Source of the DNA: VGSG01 sp040756375
GTDB lineage: Bacteria > Desulfobacterota > Desulfomonilia > Desulfomonilales > Desulfomonilaceae
DNA length: 64,000 nt
Direction: 5' to 3'
Assembly: GCA_040756375.1 (NCBI GenBank)
Contig: JBFLZC010000018.1
Location: 45,720 to 109,719, forward strand
This document shows, one piece after another, positions 26,034 to 33,991 of this stretch. Below the pieces are notes generated by a model. That model was not told the DNA's origin and did not search any database. It saw only the letters and a list, made by a program, of their open reading frames with translations. The translations under genes were made by a program, and so were the position numbers. Within the stretch, counting starts at the first letter, position 1; each line of letters opens with the position of its first letter.

Positions 26034-27323
26034 ATGACAACCTTTATGCCGACATATCGCTCGTATGACGAGCTGGCTGACGTACAGCTCAAGGGTCTTC
26101 AGTGGACTGTGCGCCACGCGTATGACGGCTCCCCGGCCTATCGGGCCAAACTGGACGAAGCAGGCGTCAAGCCCGACGACATCCGAAGCCTGGATGACTT
26201 GAAATCGCTCCCCTTCACGACGGCCAAAGACCTTGCAGCAGGCTATCCATTCCCGCTTCTGAGCGTACCGATAAGCAGAGTAATCCGGCTCCACGCGTCT
26301 TCAGGAACCACCGGCAAGCGCAAGGTGCTGTGCTACACCCAAAAGGATGTCGATGACTGGACCCATTTTTTTGCCCGCTGCTACGAAATGGCTGAGCTCA
26401 CTGCGGAGGACCGGGTCCAAATCTGCGTGGGATACGGTGTCTGGACCGCGGGCGCGGGTTTCCAGCTCGGGTGCGAACGCTTCGGTGCGCTCGCGGTCCC
26501 GGCAGGTCCAGGCAATCTGGATATGCAGGTGGAGTTCCTCCAGGATTTCCAGAGCACGGTTATCTGTTGCACCGCGTCCATGGGGCTGCTCCTGGCCGAA
26601 GAGGTTCAGAAGCGAGGTATGAGAGACAAAATTGCCCTCAAGAAGATGATTTACGGGTCCGAACGGTCTTCTGACGCGATGAGGGCACGCATTCGGGAAG
26701 GCTTGGGCCTGGAGCACATGTTCGACATCCCCGGCATGACCGAGCTGTACGGCCCCGGTACCGGCCTCGAATGTTCCGCTCATCAGGGGATGCACTATTG
26801 GGCCGATTATTACATCTTGGAAATACTCGATCCGGACACGCTGAAACCGGTCTCGGAAGGCCAGGTCGGGGAAATGGTGGTCACCACGCTCCGAAAAGAA
26901 GCCGTGCCCCTGATCCGCTATCGCACGCGGGACCTTTCGACTATTATACCAGGAGAATGCGGCTGTGGACGCCTCATTCCGCGACACGACAGGATCCTGG
27001 GTCGATCGGACGACATGTTCATCTTCAGGGCGGTGAATATTTATCCCGGTCAGATAGACAGCGTGCTCAGCAACCTTCCCGGCATCGCAAGCGAGTACCA
27101 GGTGGTGCTCCAGCGCTCGTCGGACGGCAAAGATACCATGACGGTAAGAGTGGAAAGAAACGCGGGAGCGGACAGCAGCGCCGATGCCAGGCTCGCCGCA
27201 ACGGTTCGAGAAGAGCTGAAAAAGAAGCTCCTTGTCACACCTGACATAGAAATAGTAGACTACTCGTCACTCCCCAGGAGTGAACGTAAGACCAAGCGTG
27301 TGTTTGATAATCGAGAGGCGTAG
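26034..27323 (+). CDS. Phenylacetate-CoA ligase family (PaaK-type) aryl/acyl-CoA ligase
   Basis: The 429-residue protein has the PaaK length and motifs: ASSGTTGKRK phosphate loop (88-97), GMTELYGPGTGLEC (about 235-248), a RYRTRDLS segment and a C-terminal PaaK domain with GRSDDMFIFRAVNIYPGQID. It would form a CoA thioester from an aromatic or beta-keto acid. The gene lies 38 bases after hyuB on the same strand and probably belongs to the same transcript. In Aromatoleum the acetophenone carboxylase genes are accompanied by a benzoylacetate-CoA ligase, and the layout here parallels that pairing, so the carboxylated ketone may be the substrate. That is a hypothesis. Confidence 0.88.
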   Translation: MTTFMPTYRSYDELADVQLKGLQWTVRHAYDGSPAYRAKLDEAGVKPDDIRSLDDLKSLPFTTAKDLAAGYPFPLLSVPISRVIRLHASSGTTGKRKVLCYTQKDVDDWTHFFARCYEMAELTAEDRVQICVGYGVWTAGAGFQLGCERFGALAVPAGPGNLDMQVEFLQDFQSTVICCTASMGLLLAEEVQKRGMRDKIALKKMIYGSERSSDAMRARIREGLGLEHMFDIPGMTELYGPGTGLECSAHQGMHYWADYYILEILDPDTLKPVSEGQVGEMVVTTLRKEAVPLIRYRTRDLSTIIPGECGCGRLIPRHDRILGRSDDMFIFRAVNIYPGQIDSVLSNLPGIASEYQVVLQRSSDGKDTMTVRVERNAGADSSADARLAATVREELKKKLLVTPDIEIVDYSSLPRSERKTKRVFDNREA

Positions 27324-27365
27324 CCCCTCCGAGCTGCTCAAGATGTTCCACAGGGAAATTAGCGA

Positions 27366-27857
27366 ATGAGTAACGATTTCGTTTTCGCGTACGGTTCCAG
27401 CATGAACAGCTCCGATTTGCGCTCATGGCTGGAGAGTAATGGTTTTGATTCATCGCTCGTGCTGAACCGGTGGCCCGCCACCCTGGAGGGGTACGATCTT
27501 GTCTGGAATTACTATTCCTCCAAGAGGCGAGGAGGATCGGCCAATCTTCAGCCAAAAGAGAAAGCCGTCGTGTGGGGTGTGCTCATCGAGTTCGAAGAGC
27601 CGCTCCTGAAGGCATTCGACCGCAAGGAAGGGCATCCGGTTTTTTATTCCCGAGGCGAGAAGCGCCTTTCGGTGCAGCGGATGACAGACAACCAGAAGGT
27701 GGACGCGTGGGTATACACAGCAAAGCCCAATAAGGGAGACCGCACCGACGTTTGGCCCACCAGGGACTACCGGAAGATCGTCCTGGATGCGGCTGAAGAG
27801 ATGAACTTCCCGGAAGAGTGTATCGAACGAATCCGAAACTGGAAAACCCAGGATTGA
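27366..27857 (+). CDS. Gamma-glutamylcyclotransferase-like protein
   Basis: This 163-residue protein opens with FVFAYGSSMN, the YGS motif of the GGCT/AIG2-like fold, which binds the gamma-glutamyl group. The FDRKEGHP segment (about 86-93) supplies the expected catalytic Glu within a D-x-x-E-G pattern. The rest matches the small beta-barrel fold, with VWGVLIEF and VDAWVYTA strands. Proteins of this fold release 5-oxoproline from gamma-glutamyl compounds, or act on other amine adducts. The preceding HyuAB genes belong to a family that includes 5-oxoprolinases, so a 5-oxoproline link is a competing reading of this neighbourhood. It starts 42 bases after the PaaK gene. Confidence 0.8.
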   Translation: MSNDFVFAYGSSMNSSDLRSWLESNGFDSSLVLNRWPATLEGYDLVWNYYSSKRRGGSANLQPKEKAVVWGVLIEFEEPLLKAFDRKEGHPVFYSRGEKRLSVQRMTDNQKVDAWVYTAKPNKGDRTDVWPTRDYRKIVLDAAEEMNFPEECIERIRNWKTQD

Positions 27858-27918
27858 AGCATCCCTTTTGTTATATTGATTGCCAATGATTTTGTGCGAT
27901 TCGCAACGACTGTACTCT

Positions 27919-28020
27919 GTCATTCCTGCGAAAGCAGGAATCCAGTCTAGGAAGCCCGGTGCAAGGCCTCTCTTCATTCAATTGCTAAGGCTTCTGGATT
28001 CCCGCGTACGCGGGAATGAC
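27919..28020. repeat. Short inverted-repeat element, copy A
   Basis: The ends are 27-bp inverted repeats that agree at 23 positions: GTCATTCCTGCG... on the left and ...CGCGGGAATGAC on the right. Each end is also a small palindrome. The 102-bp unit encodes nothing and has the size and design of a non-autonomous dispersed element. A second copy lies at 33788-33912. Confidence 0.72.
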
Positions 28021-28089
28021 GAACGCTAACCAGCGGGTCAGGGGAAGTTCAAGCGCCTTAAGAGCATCTCAACCGGCGACGCGTGAGCA

Positions 28090-28698
28090 ATGACCACGGA
28101 ATTGGAATTTCTAGCCCAGGTGCCCATATTCTCACGGCTCTCTCCCCAAGAGCTCCAGAGAGTCCTTGATCATGCCGAAAGGCAAGAATACCAGGCCGGC
28201 GAAGAGATAATCAGGGAGGGTGAAACGGACGCTCGACTCTTCGTCATCCTGGAAGGCGCGGTGGATGTGATCAAAGACCGGGGCACGCCGAACGAAAAAA
28301 CCTTTGCCACCATAGGAATAAGAGACTACTTCGGCGAAATGGCCCTGATCGATAACCTTGCCCGCTCTGCGACCGTTGTAGCGAGAAAGGCAACCAGCGT
28401 CCTGTGTATCGATCAGAAAGGCTTGTACGAGGCGATCGAAAAGAACCCGTCCATCGCAATGGAATTGCTCAAGATGTTCAGTCAACGGGTTCGAGCGCTG
28501 GAAAAGTGTATCGTCAGGAACCTAGGAGGACTGCTGCCGATTTGCATGAATTGCAAGAGTATCCGCGACCAGGGCGGCAACTGGGTGAAGCTGGAAGATT
28601 ACATTTCAGACCACACCGAAGCAGACTTCACCCACGGCATCTGCCCTGAATGCCACAGAAGACTCTACCCGCACCATTTCGCCAAGAAGGAAACATAG
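28090..28698 (+). CDS. Cyclic-nucleotide-binding domain protein with a Cys-rich tail
   Basis: Residues 10-125 form a cNMP-binding beta-barrel; the phosphate-binding cassette reads FGEMALIDNLARSATV, with the conserved Glu and Arg. A helical segment follows, and then, in place of the usual HTH, a tail with CMNC and CPEC pairs (about 152-185: ICMNCKSIRD... HGICPECHRRLYP). The same tail ends many PAS/GAF/response-regulator proteins of Desulfobacterota, where its function is unknown; four Cys could bind a metal. The protein is therefore unlikely to be a CRP-type DNA-binding regulator. It is flanked by repeats on both sides and appears to be transcribed alone. Confidence 0.82.
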   Translation: MTTELEFLAQVPIFSRLSPQELQRVLDHAERQEYQAGEEIIREGETDARLFVILEGAVDVIKDRGTPNEKTFATIGIRDYFGEMALIDNLARSATVVARKATSVLCIDQKGLYEAIEKNPSIAMELLKMFSQRVRALEKCIVRNLGGLLPICMNCKSIRDQGGNWVKLEDYISDHTEADFTHGICPECHRRLYPHHFAKKET

Positions 28699-28770
28699 CG
28701 GGCAGGCACGGCCTGGGTCCTCTCAGGTATAAATACGGTGTTGAGTCTTGTGCTCGTGCCTGTTTTGTCG

Positions 28771-28800
28771 ATTGGTAGCGGCCGGCGTCCCTGCCGGCCA
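28771..28800. repeat. REP hairpin, left of the RAYT gene
   Basis: GGCCGGC and GCCGGCC form a seven-base stem around a short loop, preceded by ATTGGTAGC. Its reverse complement matches the right REP through CGGCCGCTAC, so the two face each other across the transposase gene. Confidence 0.7.
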
Positions 28801-28812
28801 TTTGCATTGGTA

Positions 28813-29259
28813 TTACCCATAACCTGCCCACTGATAATCCTGAACCTCCGGCCACCTTTTTACCGGGTTGCCGAGAACATATTCGATTTTCTCCAACAGT
28901 TCCGCTTCATCTCGGATTATTCGATCAAAGTATTCTCTCTGGCATATTGCTCCGATTCTGCCGAAATCTCGCTGGAGTCGATTCGCAGTGAACGACTTCC
29001 ATGTGTGAACGATGGCTTGGAGCGAAAATGCTTCTACAGGTGTGACCACAACGTGGACATGGTCATCCATCACCACATAAACAAAGACATCGTATCGCTC
29101 TTGGACAAAGCGCTTGATAGCCTCCACCACAACGGTCCTTTCATCGAATCGGAGCAGATGCTGCGACTTGGCCAAGCGCCATGTGACAAAATACGTCGAA
29201 TCTTCCATGCGCCAGTGAGGAAGCCTCCGACGATATGACGTTAAAGTCGGGGCTCTCAT
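28813..29259 (-). CDS. REP-associated tyrosine transposase (RAYT, Y1 HUH family)
   Basis: The start at 29259 (MRAPTLTSYRRRLPHW) fits the family; the frame is open further upstream into the right REP. The 148-residue product has the Y1 signatures: YFVTWRLA strand, the HUH metal motif as DDHVHVVV and a C-terminal REYFDRIIRDEAELL segment with the nucleophilic Tyr, followed by EYVLGNPVKRW. The core HUH and Tyr residues are present, so the enzyme may be active. RAYTs cut and join single-stranded REP hairpins. The flanking inverted hairpins are the obvious targets. Confidence 0.85.
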   Translation of the reverse strand: MRAPTLTSYRRRLPHWRMEDSTYFVTWRLAKSQHLLRFDERTVVVEAIKRFVQERYDVFVYVVMDDHVHVVVTPVEAFSLQAIVHTWKSFTANRLQRDFGRIGAICQREYFDRIIRDEAELLEKIEYVLGNPVKRWPEVQDYQWAGYG

Positions 29260-29326
29260 GGAAATTGCATCCTGAAATGCTTCGGTGGGGCAGGTGTCTC
29301 TACCGGCCATTTGAAACCCCACTATC

Positions 29327-29355
29327 GACCGGCGCGGAGGCCGGCCGCTACTATT
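29327..29355. repeat. REP hairpin, right of the RAYT gene
   Basis: CCGGC and GGCCGG pair around GCGGA, followed by CCGCTACTATT. It is the inverted counterpart of the left REP at 28771-28800 and lies just beyond the start of the transposase gene and just after the flotillin gene's 3' end. Confidence 0.68.
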
Positions 29356-29363
29356 ACAGACTG

Positions 29364-30869
29364 CTAGGCTCCTGGTGTCTTGGTAGTGGCAGTCTTCGAC
29401 GGGGCTTTGCCTGCTGCTCGCCCCAGAAATTCCGGGAGTTCCAGTCCCGCCGTTTTTGCCAGCTCATGTATGGGCGGAAGCACCCCGAGCAAACGGCGTC
29501 CGAGATCCGAAAGGCCGCTGTCGCCTCCACCACCGTCCCAGACCACCACCTTTTCAATGGGCAGGTTCTTGACCGCTTCTACTTGGATATGGGTGAGATC
29601 CGTGAGCTTTTCGATCAGGAGCAACGCCGCGGTTAATGAGGGATCTGACGCGCACGATTGCACCAGGGCCTTGTAACCCGCGGCCTTTGCGTCCAACTGA
29701 GCTTGAGTGCCTTGAGCCTCGGCTTGCATCTTCACCAGAACCGATTCTGCTTCGCCTTTAGCCACCAGCACCCTTCTCTGGCGCTCGGCCTCAGCATTAA
29801 CAACAGCCTTCTGGCGATCAGCCTCGGCAGGAACCACCACTTCGGCCTTGAGCCTGGCCTCTTCACGGCGGGATCGAGCCTCTTCCGCAAGCCGCTGCGC
29901 CTCTTCCTGTGCGACGCGAATCGATGCGTCCGCCTGCACTGCCGCTGTCTGGCCTTTGCCTCTCGCTTCTTCTTCCGCCACCTTCTGACCGGCCTGGAAC
30001 CCGGCCTTCTTCGCAGTGGCTAAGGTTTCGGTCTCGACCGCCTCAGCATCAAGCAGGGAGACCTTTTGGCGGCGATCTCGTCCGGCTTCGGCCTCTCCCA
30101 CCGTGGCTCCCGCTTCAGCCGCTGCCACGGCTTTTCGTCTGTCACGTTCCGCTTCCGCCTCGCCCACCACTGCTTCGGCAGTGGCTGCAGCCACGGCTTT
30201 GCGCTGATCGCGCTCTCGTTCCGCAACACCTATTTTGCCCAGCTTTTCCTGTTCGGCCACGTCGATAAGGGCCTGATTCACCGCTTCGGCCGCAGCCTTA
30301 CGACCGAGAGCCTTTATGTACCCGCTATCGTCTTCGATGTCCTTGATATTGACATTGATAACTGACAGGCCGATCTTCTCCAATTCCACGGAAACCGCAT
30401 CATTCACTTTGGCCATGAATGCCTGACGGTCCCGGTTGATTTCTTCGATCCTCAAGGTGGCGATCACGGCTCGCATCTGGCCGAGTATGATGTCCTGCGC
30501 TTGTTTTTGCACTTCTTCGATAGTCTGCCCCAGGAGACGGACCGCGGCATTCTGCATGATGCCTTCCTCAGTACTGATGGCGGCAGTCACCGTAGTCGGC
30601 ACCGAGACGCGGATATTCTCTTGAGAAAGCGCATTGGTCAGTTCGATGGGAACGACAAAGGGTTCCAGATCCAGCCATTCGTACGATTGCAGTACAGGCC
30701 ATACGAACGATGCACCGCCGTGGACGCACTTGGCAGCTCCTTGACCGGTTTTCCCGTACACAACCAAGATCCGGTTCGATGGACACCGTTTGTACCGGCG
30801 AATAAACACCCACAAGAGCAGACACAGAACCAGGGCCAGAATGACTGTCAAGCCGAATGCGGTCGCCAT
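29364..30869 (-). CDS. Flotillin-like SPFH-domain membrane protein (YqiK-like)
   Basis: The ATG at 30869 follows GAGGAGG at a seven-base spacing. The 501-residue protein has a single N-terminal membrane helix (about 4-27), an SPFH/band-7 domain (about 35-190, with LEKIGLSVINVNIKDIED) and a very long Ala/Glu/Lys/Arg-rich coiled coil (about 200-400). The coiled coil contains repeats of the type EAERDRRKAVAAA that are typical of flotillins, and a Gly-rich break (WDGGGGDSG, about 450) precedes the C-terminal tail. Such proteins form oligomeric scaffolds in membrane microdomains. The upstream gene, one base away, encodes the matching YqiJ/NfeD-type protein, and such pairs are conserved. Confidence 0.88.
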   Translation of the reverse strand: MATAFGLTVILALVLCLLLWVFIRRYKRCPSNRILVVYGKTGQGAAKCVHGGASFVWPVLQSYEWLDLEPFVVPIELTNALSQENIRVSVPTTVTAAISTEEGIMQNAAVRLLGQTIEEVQKQAQDIILGQMRAVIATLRIEEINRDRQAFMAKVNDAVSVELEKIGLSVINVNIKDIEDDSGYIKALGRKAAAEAVNQALIDVAEQEKLGKIGVAERERDQRKAVAAATAEAVVGEAEAERDRRKAVAAAEAGATVGEAEAGRDRRQKVSLLDAEAVETETLATAKKAGFQAGQKVAEEEARGKGQTAAVQADASIRVAQEEAQRLAEEARSRREEARLKAEVVVPAEADRQKAVVNAEAERQRRVLVAKGEAESVLVKMQAEAQGTQAQLDAKAAGYKALVQSCASDPSLTAALLLIEKLTDLTHIQVEAVKNLPIEKVVVWDGGGGDSGLSDLGRRLLGVLPPIHELAKTAGLELPEFLGRAAGKAPSKTATTKTPGA

Positions 30870-30870
30870 C

Positions 30871-31509
30871 TCACGCCTCCTCAGGATTCGAGATTCGTTC
30901 AACTTCCACTAGGGTGTCATCCAACACACTGACCACTCTCACTTTGGTACCCGCGGGCAGCGGGTCTCCATCGCGGGAGCGAGCGTTTACAAAGCTGATC
31001 GCGCCGCTCACCATGACTCGGATTTTGCCCGCGCCAACCGCAGGGATGTTCATGTACACTGTGCCCTCTTCGCCGATCGCGCTCCAGACCGATGCATTTC
31101 CGTGTTCTTCCTGGCGAAGCAGCCAGTAGAGCAAGAACGATACGGCAAACATTGCGGCCAAGCCCCACGCGACACTGTAGCAGATCGCAAGTACCGACCA
31201 CGTGCCACCGGCCAGATACAGTGTGCCGGCCCAACTGAATAACATGCCGAACGCGATGAGGGACCGAATGGAAACCAAAGTGAAGGTGACTGCTTCCCCC
31301 CCATGCCCGTGCGCGTGGGCCTCTCCGCCGTGAACATCATGGTCCACGCCACCATGATCGACGCTTGCGTCTGCGACCTGGTCGTGACCATCGGTGTCCA
31401 TGCCCAGGATCATCACGATAATCTGCCAGACAAAGAGAACGGTGAAGGCCAGTGCCGATACTGCGAAGGCCTTGTTGAGAGCGCTGATTCCTTGCCACCA
31501 GGCTTCCAT
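30871..31509 (-). CDS. YqiJ/NfeD-like membrane protein with a His-rich loop
   Basis: Start ATG at 31509 follows GGTGGAGGAG closely. The 212-residue protein has hydrophobic segments near 10-33, 75-97 and 100-130 and a C-terminal OB-fold domain of the NfeD type (about 140-210, with GTVYMNIP and GTKVRVVSVLDDTLVEVE). Between the first and second membrane segments lies a loop of about 35 residues with many His and Asp (HGGVDHDVHGGEAHAHGHGG), which should bind transition metals. NfeD-family proteins partner flotillins; here the flotillin gene follows after one base. The His-rich loop is not a general feature of the family. Confidence 0.82.
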   Translation of the reverse strand: MEAWWQGISALNKAFAVSALAFTVLFVWQIIVMILGMDTDGHDQVADASVDHGGVDHDVHGGEAHAHGHGGEAVTFTLVSIRSLIAFGMLFSWAGTLYLAGGTWSVLAICYSVAWGLAAMFAVSFLLYWLLRQEEHGNASVWSAIGEEGTVYMNIPAVGAGKIRVMVSGAISFVNARSRDGDPLPAGTKVRVVSVLDDTLVEVERISNPEEA

Positions 31510-32055
31510 GGCTCCTCCACCTCCACGCTTCAATCGGAACTGATGTTAATGGACGAATGTAGTAATTGCAGGACTGGAAATTATCTGGGCTTATTATATG
31601 ATAGCCTTGCCGTTTTGAAGACCTGTTACCTAATCGCCGGTCGTGGCATGGCTTTTCCGACCCCAAGAAGAGGCCTGAAGTCACCTCGTACCAGGCCCAT
31701 CGGTGGCAACACCGGCGTCGAACTGCTCAAGAAGCTGGTTTCTCTTTATAAGAGCATACATCCCCTTGAGTCCCGCGATCAACCATATTCTTTGAGCAGA
31801 CATAATGGTTCAGTTACGCGGGGCAAGGCACCTACGGTAGCCCAACCGCAATAGTGGGACCGGCATCTTGCCGGTCCTCGGACCACGCACATCGGACGCG
31901 TGACCGGCAAGATGCCGGTCCTACTGGGGCCCTTCATTCGACCCAAAAGAGCACGTCTTCCTCCGTTCTCACGTAACTGATTGCTTGCGTAAATACGCTA
32001 GCGCCGGGCTCAGCCGGGAAAGGCTTCGTCCGTAGGGCGTCACATTGGCACCGGC
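31510..32055. other. Non-coding stretch with two REP-like palindromes
   Basis: About 545 bases without a supportable gene. At 31857-31877 and 31902-31920 lie two palindromes with arms GACCGGCA/TGCCGGTC, in opposite loop orientation (TCT and AGA), which form a BIME-like pair. The rest should contain the promoter of the yqiJ-like gene; I see no confident boxes. Confidence 0.55.
31857..31920. repeat. Inverted pair of REP-like palindromes
   Basis: GGACCGGCATCTTGCCGGTCC (arms 9 bp) at 31857-31877 and GACCGGCAAGATGCCGGTC at 31902-31920 are the same hairpin in opposite orientations, 24 bases apart. Confidence 0.65.
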
Positions 32056-33699
32056 TCATCTGCCTTCGTATTCGAACGCGCCGATATCGGGAGCTTTGCC
32101 CTTGTACGGCAGCGAAACGGGGTCGGACCTTTTCCAGGCTATGGGTCTGTCCACCTGAAGGCGCTGCCCGTCAAGGACCGCAGTGACCCTCACCGGCTGA
32201 TTCCGGCCCACGACAATAAGGTCCCCGTCCACGATGCCGAATCCATCGCAAAAGAAAGTGGCATCTTTGACCGGAATAACCGTGCCCGAACCCTCTGCCG
32301 TGGCATACGTGAGATATTGTCCTGCGTCTATGCAGGGCGATCCCTGCTTTAGTCGATAAATGGCTTTCGCTGGGTCTTCAAAGAGCGGGTCACCTTGAAT
32401 GTTTCGTTGGAATGAAGCAAACGAGAGGCTGGTTTCAGCTTCCGCGGGCGACATAATGCTGCTCCCTAAGTGTATCACTTCTTCCCCTTTTTTCGACCCA
32501 ATAAGGTTGTTTGCCCACAGGTCGCCGGATATCTTTCCGCCGGTGTTGTTGTAATAGATTTCCATGCCTTCGCGTTTGCTGCCGTTAAACGCGAAAATAT
32601 TGTTCTGGAAAACATTGTCGCCAATGCGGTACGGGAAATCATCGTCTACCGGCCAGTAGAAGGAGGTAATAGCATATCCGAGATTGCCTGCAAAAGTGTT
32701 GTTGTAGATGCGATTGCCGGTCGCGGTTGAATACGTGTAGAAGCCTCGTCTTTCAAAGAATTGATCCCTGGTGGTATAAAGGGAAAATGTGTTGTCATCC
32801 AATTTGAGGTGCCCTCGATTATCAATTACGAGACAATGGCGGAAAATATTGTCCGATCCGGCCATCTGCATAGCATTCGCGTCCTCATTGGCATTTCGGA
32901 GAATGCATCCGTCAAAGATATTTCGATGCGCTCCTCCGGCCAGATTTACCCCATGATGATGAACAGCTGAAAAGACGCATTGAATAAATGCGTTGAACCG
33001 TGGAGACTGACCGTGCGGCCGCATCCCATGTAACATCAAATTCGTGTGCGAACGATCCGACCCCTTATCCGAAAGGCTGCAATTCACGAAGAGATTGTGA
33101 TGCGCATCTCCCCGGAGCAGCACGATATCGCCGGTACAGCCCTGCAAGGACACGTTACGGAATGTGTTGTACATGCAGGGTCGGCCGTCTTGGTTTTCCT
33201 CCATTACAACGCCGTGATAAGCCGCTGTGCTCCCCGAGAATTCGCAGTCCTCGATCACACAATGTTGCGATCCCATCATCTGGGCATATGCAGGATAGTT
33301 CTTACCCGGACGCTCAACCTTGATTCCCTTCACCACAATGTGCGAACGGCTTTCCAAATTGATGCAAGCTTGAGAATCAGGGTTTTCGTCAAGTACCACT
33401 CGATAGTTCTTGTATGATCGGTAGGTGATGGACTGTGAAGCCTCTCCCGATGCAAGAGGCGCTATGGATTCAGCGTATCGTCCTTGATGAATAAACACCG
33501 TATCTCCGGGCTGAGCAGACGCATTAGCCTTAGACAAGGTTTTCCATGGGTGGTTTATGGTTCCAAAGTTTGAATCGTCTGCTGAAGGACTTTGGCCATC
33601 AACATGATATTCCGCCGCGAAGGAAAGCCCGGTCCAAAGTGGAAACAGAACAAACAGCCCGCAAGCGAGGGCACGAAGCATAATAGGCTTCGAAGGCAT
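32056..33699 (-). CDS. Secreted right-handed beta-helix protein
   Basis: The ATG at 33699 is chosen because it gives a clean signal peptide (MPSKPIMLRALACGLFVLF..., cleavage near SFA-AEY). Upstream in-frame codons run into the inverted-repeat element and are not family-like. The mature protein of about 515 residues opens with a DUF1565-like pattern (YHVDGQSPSADDSNFGTINHPWKTLSKA) and continues with a parallel beta-helix: recurrent short strands with N-x-F-x-N-C/N-N-I-F patterns about every 22-25 residues. A probable final beta-domain ends PDIGAFEYEGR. Such proteins bind or cleave polysaccharides, but without a recognisable active site I cannot decide which. Confidence 0.82.
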   Translation of the reverse strand: MPSKPIMLRALACGLFVLFPLWTGLSFAAEYHVDGQSPSADDSNFGTINHPWKTLSKANASAQPGDTVFIHQGRYAESIAPLASGEASQSITYRSYKNYRVVLDENPDSQACINLESRSHIVVKGIKVERPGKNYPAYAQMMGSQHCVIEDCEFSGSTAAYHGVVMEENQDGRPCMYNTFRNVSLQGCTGDIVLLRGDAHHNLFVNCSLSDKGSDRSHTNLMLHGMRPHGQSPRFNAFIQCVFSAVHHHGVNLAGGAHRNIFDGCILRNANEDANAMQMAGSDNIFRHCLVIDNRGHLKLDDNTFSLYTTRDQFFERRGFYTYSTATGNRIYNNTFAGNLGYAITSFYWPVDDDFPYRIGDNVFQNNIFAFNGSKREGMEIYYNNTGGKISGDLWANNLIGSKKGEEVIHLGSSIMSPAEAETSLSFASFQRNIQGDPLFEDPAKAIYRLKQGSPCIDAGQYLTYATAEGSGTVIPVKDATFFCDGFGIVDGDLIVVGRNQPVRVTAVLDGQRLQVDRPIAWKRSDPVSLPYKGKAPDIGAFEYEGR

Positions 33700-33787
33700 C
33701 AGTTCCAAGAGGCGTGTGACAGCGTTCTGTTTCACGCCAATCAACGAGCATACAGATATTATCATCCGATTCGAGGCGGTGCGTTTC

Positions 33788-33912
33788 GTCATTCCTGCGG
33801 ACCCCGGATCGTGGTCCGGGGCAGGCCCAGGAATCCAGTTCAGGAAGCACCGTACAAGGGTTTGCACTATCCGAGTCGTATGCTTCTGGATTCCCGCCTG
33901 CGCGGGAATGAC
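33788..33912. repeat. Short inverted-repeat element, copy B
   Basis: The ends GTCATTCCTGCGG and GCGCGGGAATGAC and the inner phrases GGAATCCAGT and CTTCTGGATTCCCGC match copy A at 27919-28020. The left end contains an extra hairpin, CCCCGGATCGTGGTCCGGGG. The unit is 125 bp. It lies upstream of the beta-helix gene and may affect its leader. Confidence 0.7.
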
Positions 33913-33991
33913 GAAAAAGCTGGCACCAACTTGTGTCACCGTCTTACGCATGTCGTGCCCAAACGTTTGGCGCTATTTCTTAGCAAGGCGT

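Larger units (their letters stand above)
28771..29355. mobile_element. RAYT transposase with flanking inverted REP hairpins
   Basis: A REP-associated tyrosine transposase gene (28813-29259, minus) is enclosed by two REP hairpins in opposite orientation at 28771-28800 and 29327-29355. Extra fragments with the shared phrase ACCGGCCATTTG (or GCCGGCCATTTG) occur next to each. The unit is about 585 bp. RAYT enzymes bind such hairpins and are believed to mobilise them, so this looks like a complete REP-transposase unit. Confidence 0.72.

Noticed and set aside
27919..33912. CRISPR array
   Set aside because: The repeats are inverted, few and widely spaced; there are no regular spacers and no cas genes.
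33700..33951. 84-residue N-terminal extension of the beta-helix protein
   Set aside because: It translates the inverted-repeat element (the FFVIPAQAGIQ artefact), and the signal peptide begins at 33699.
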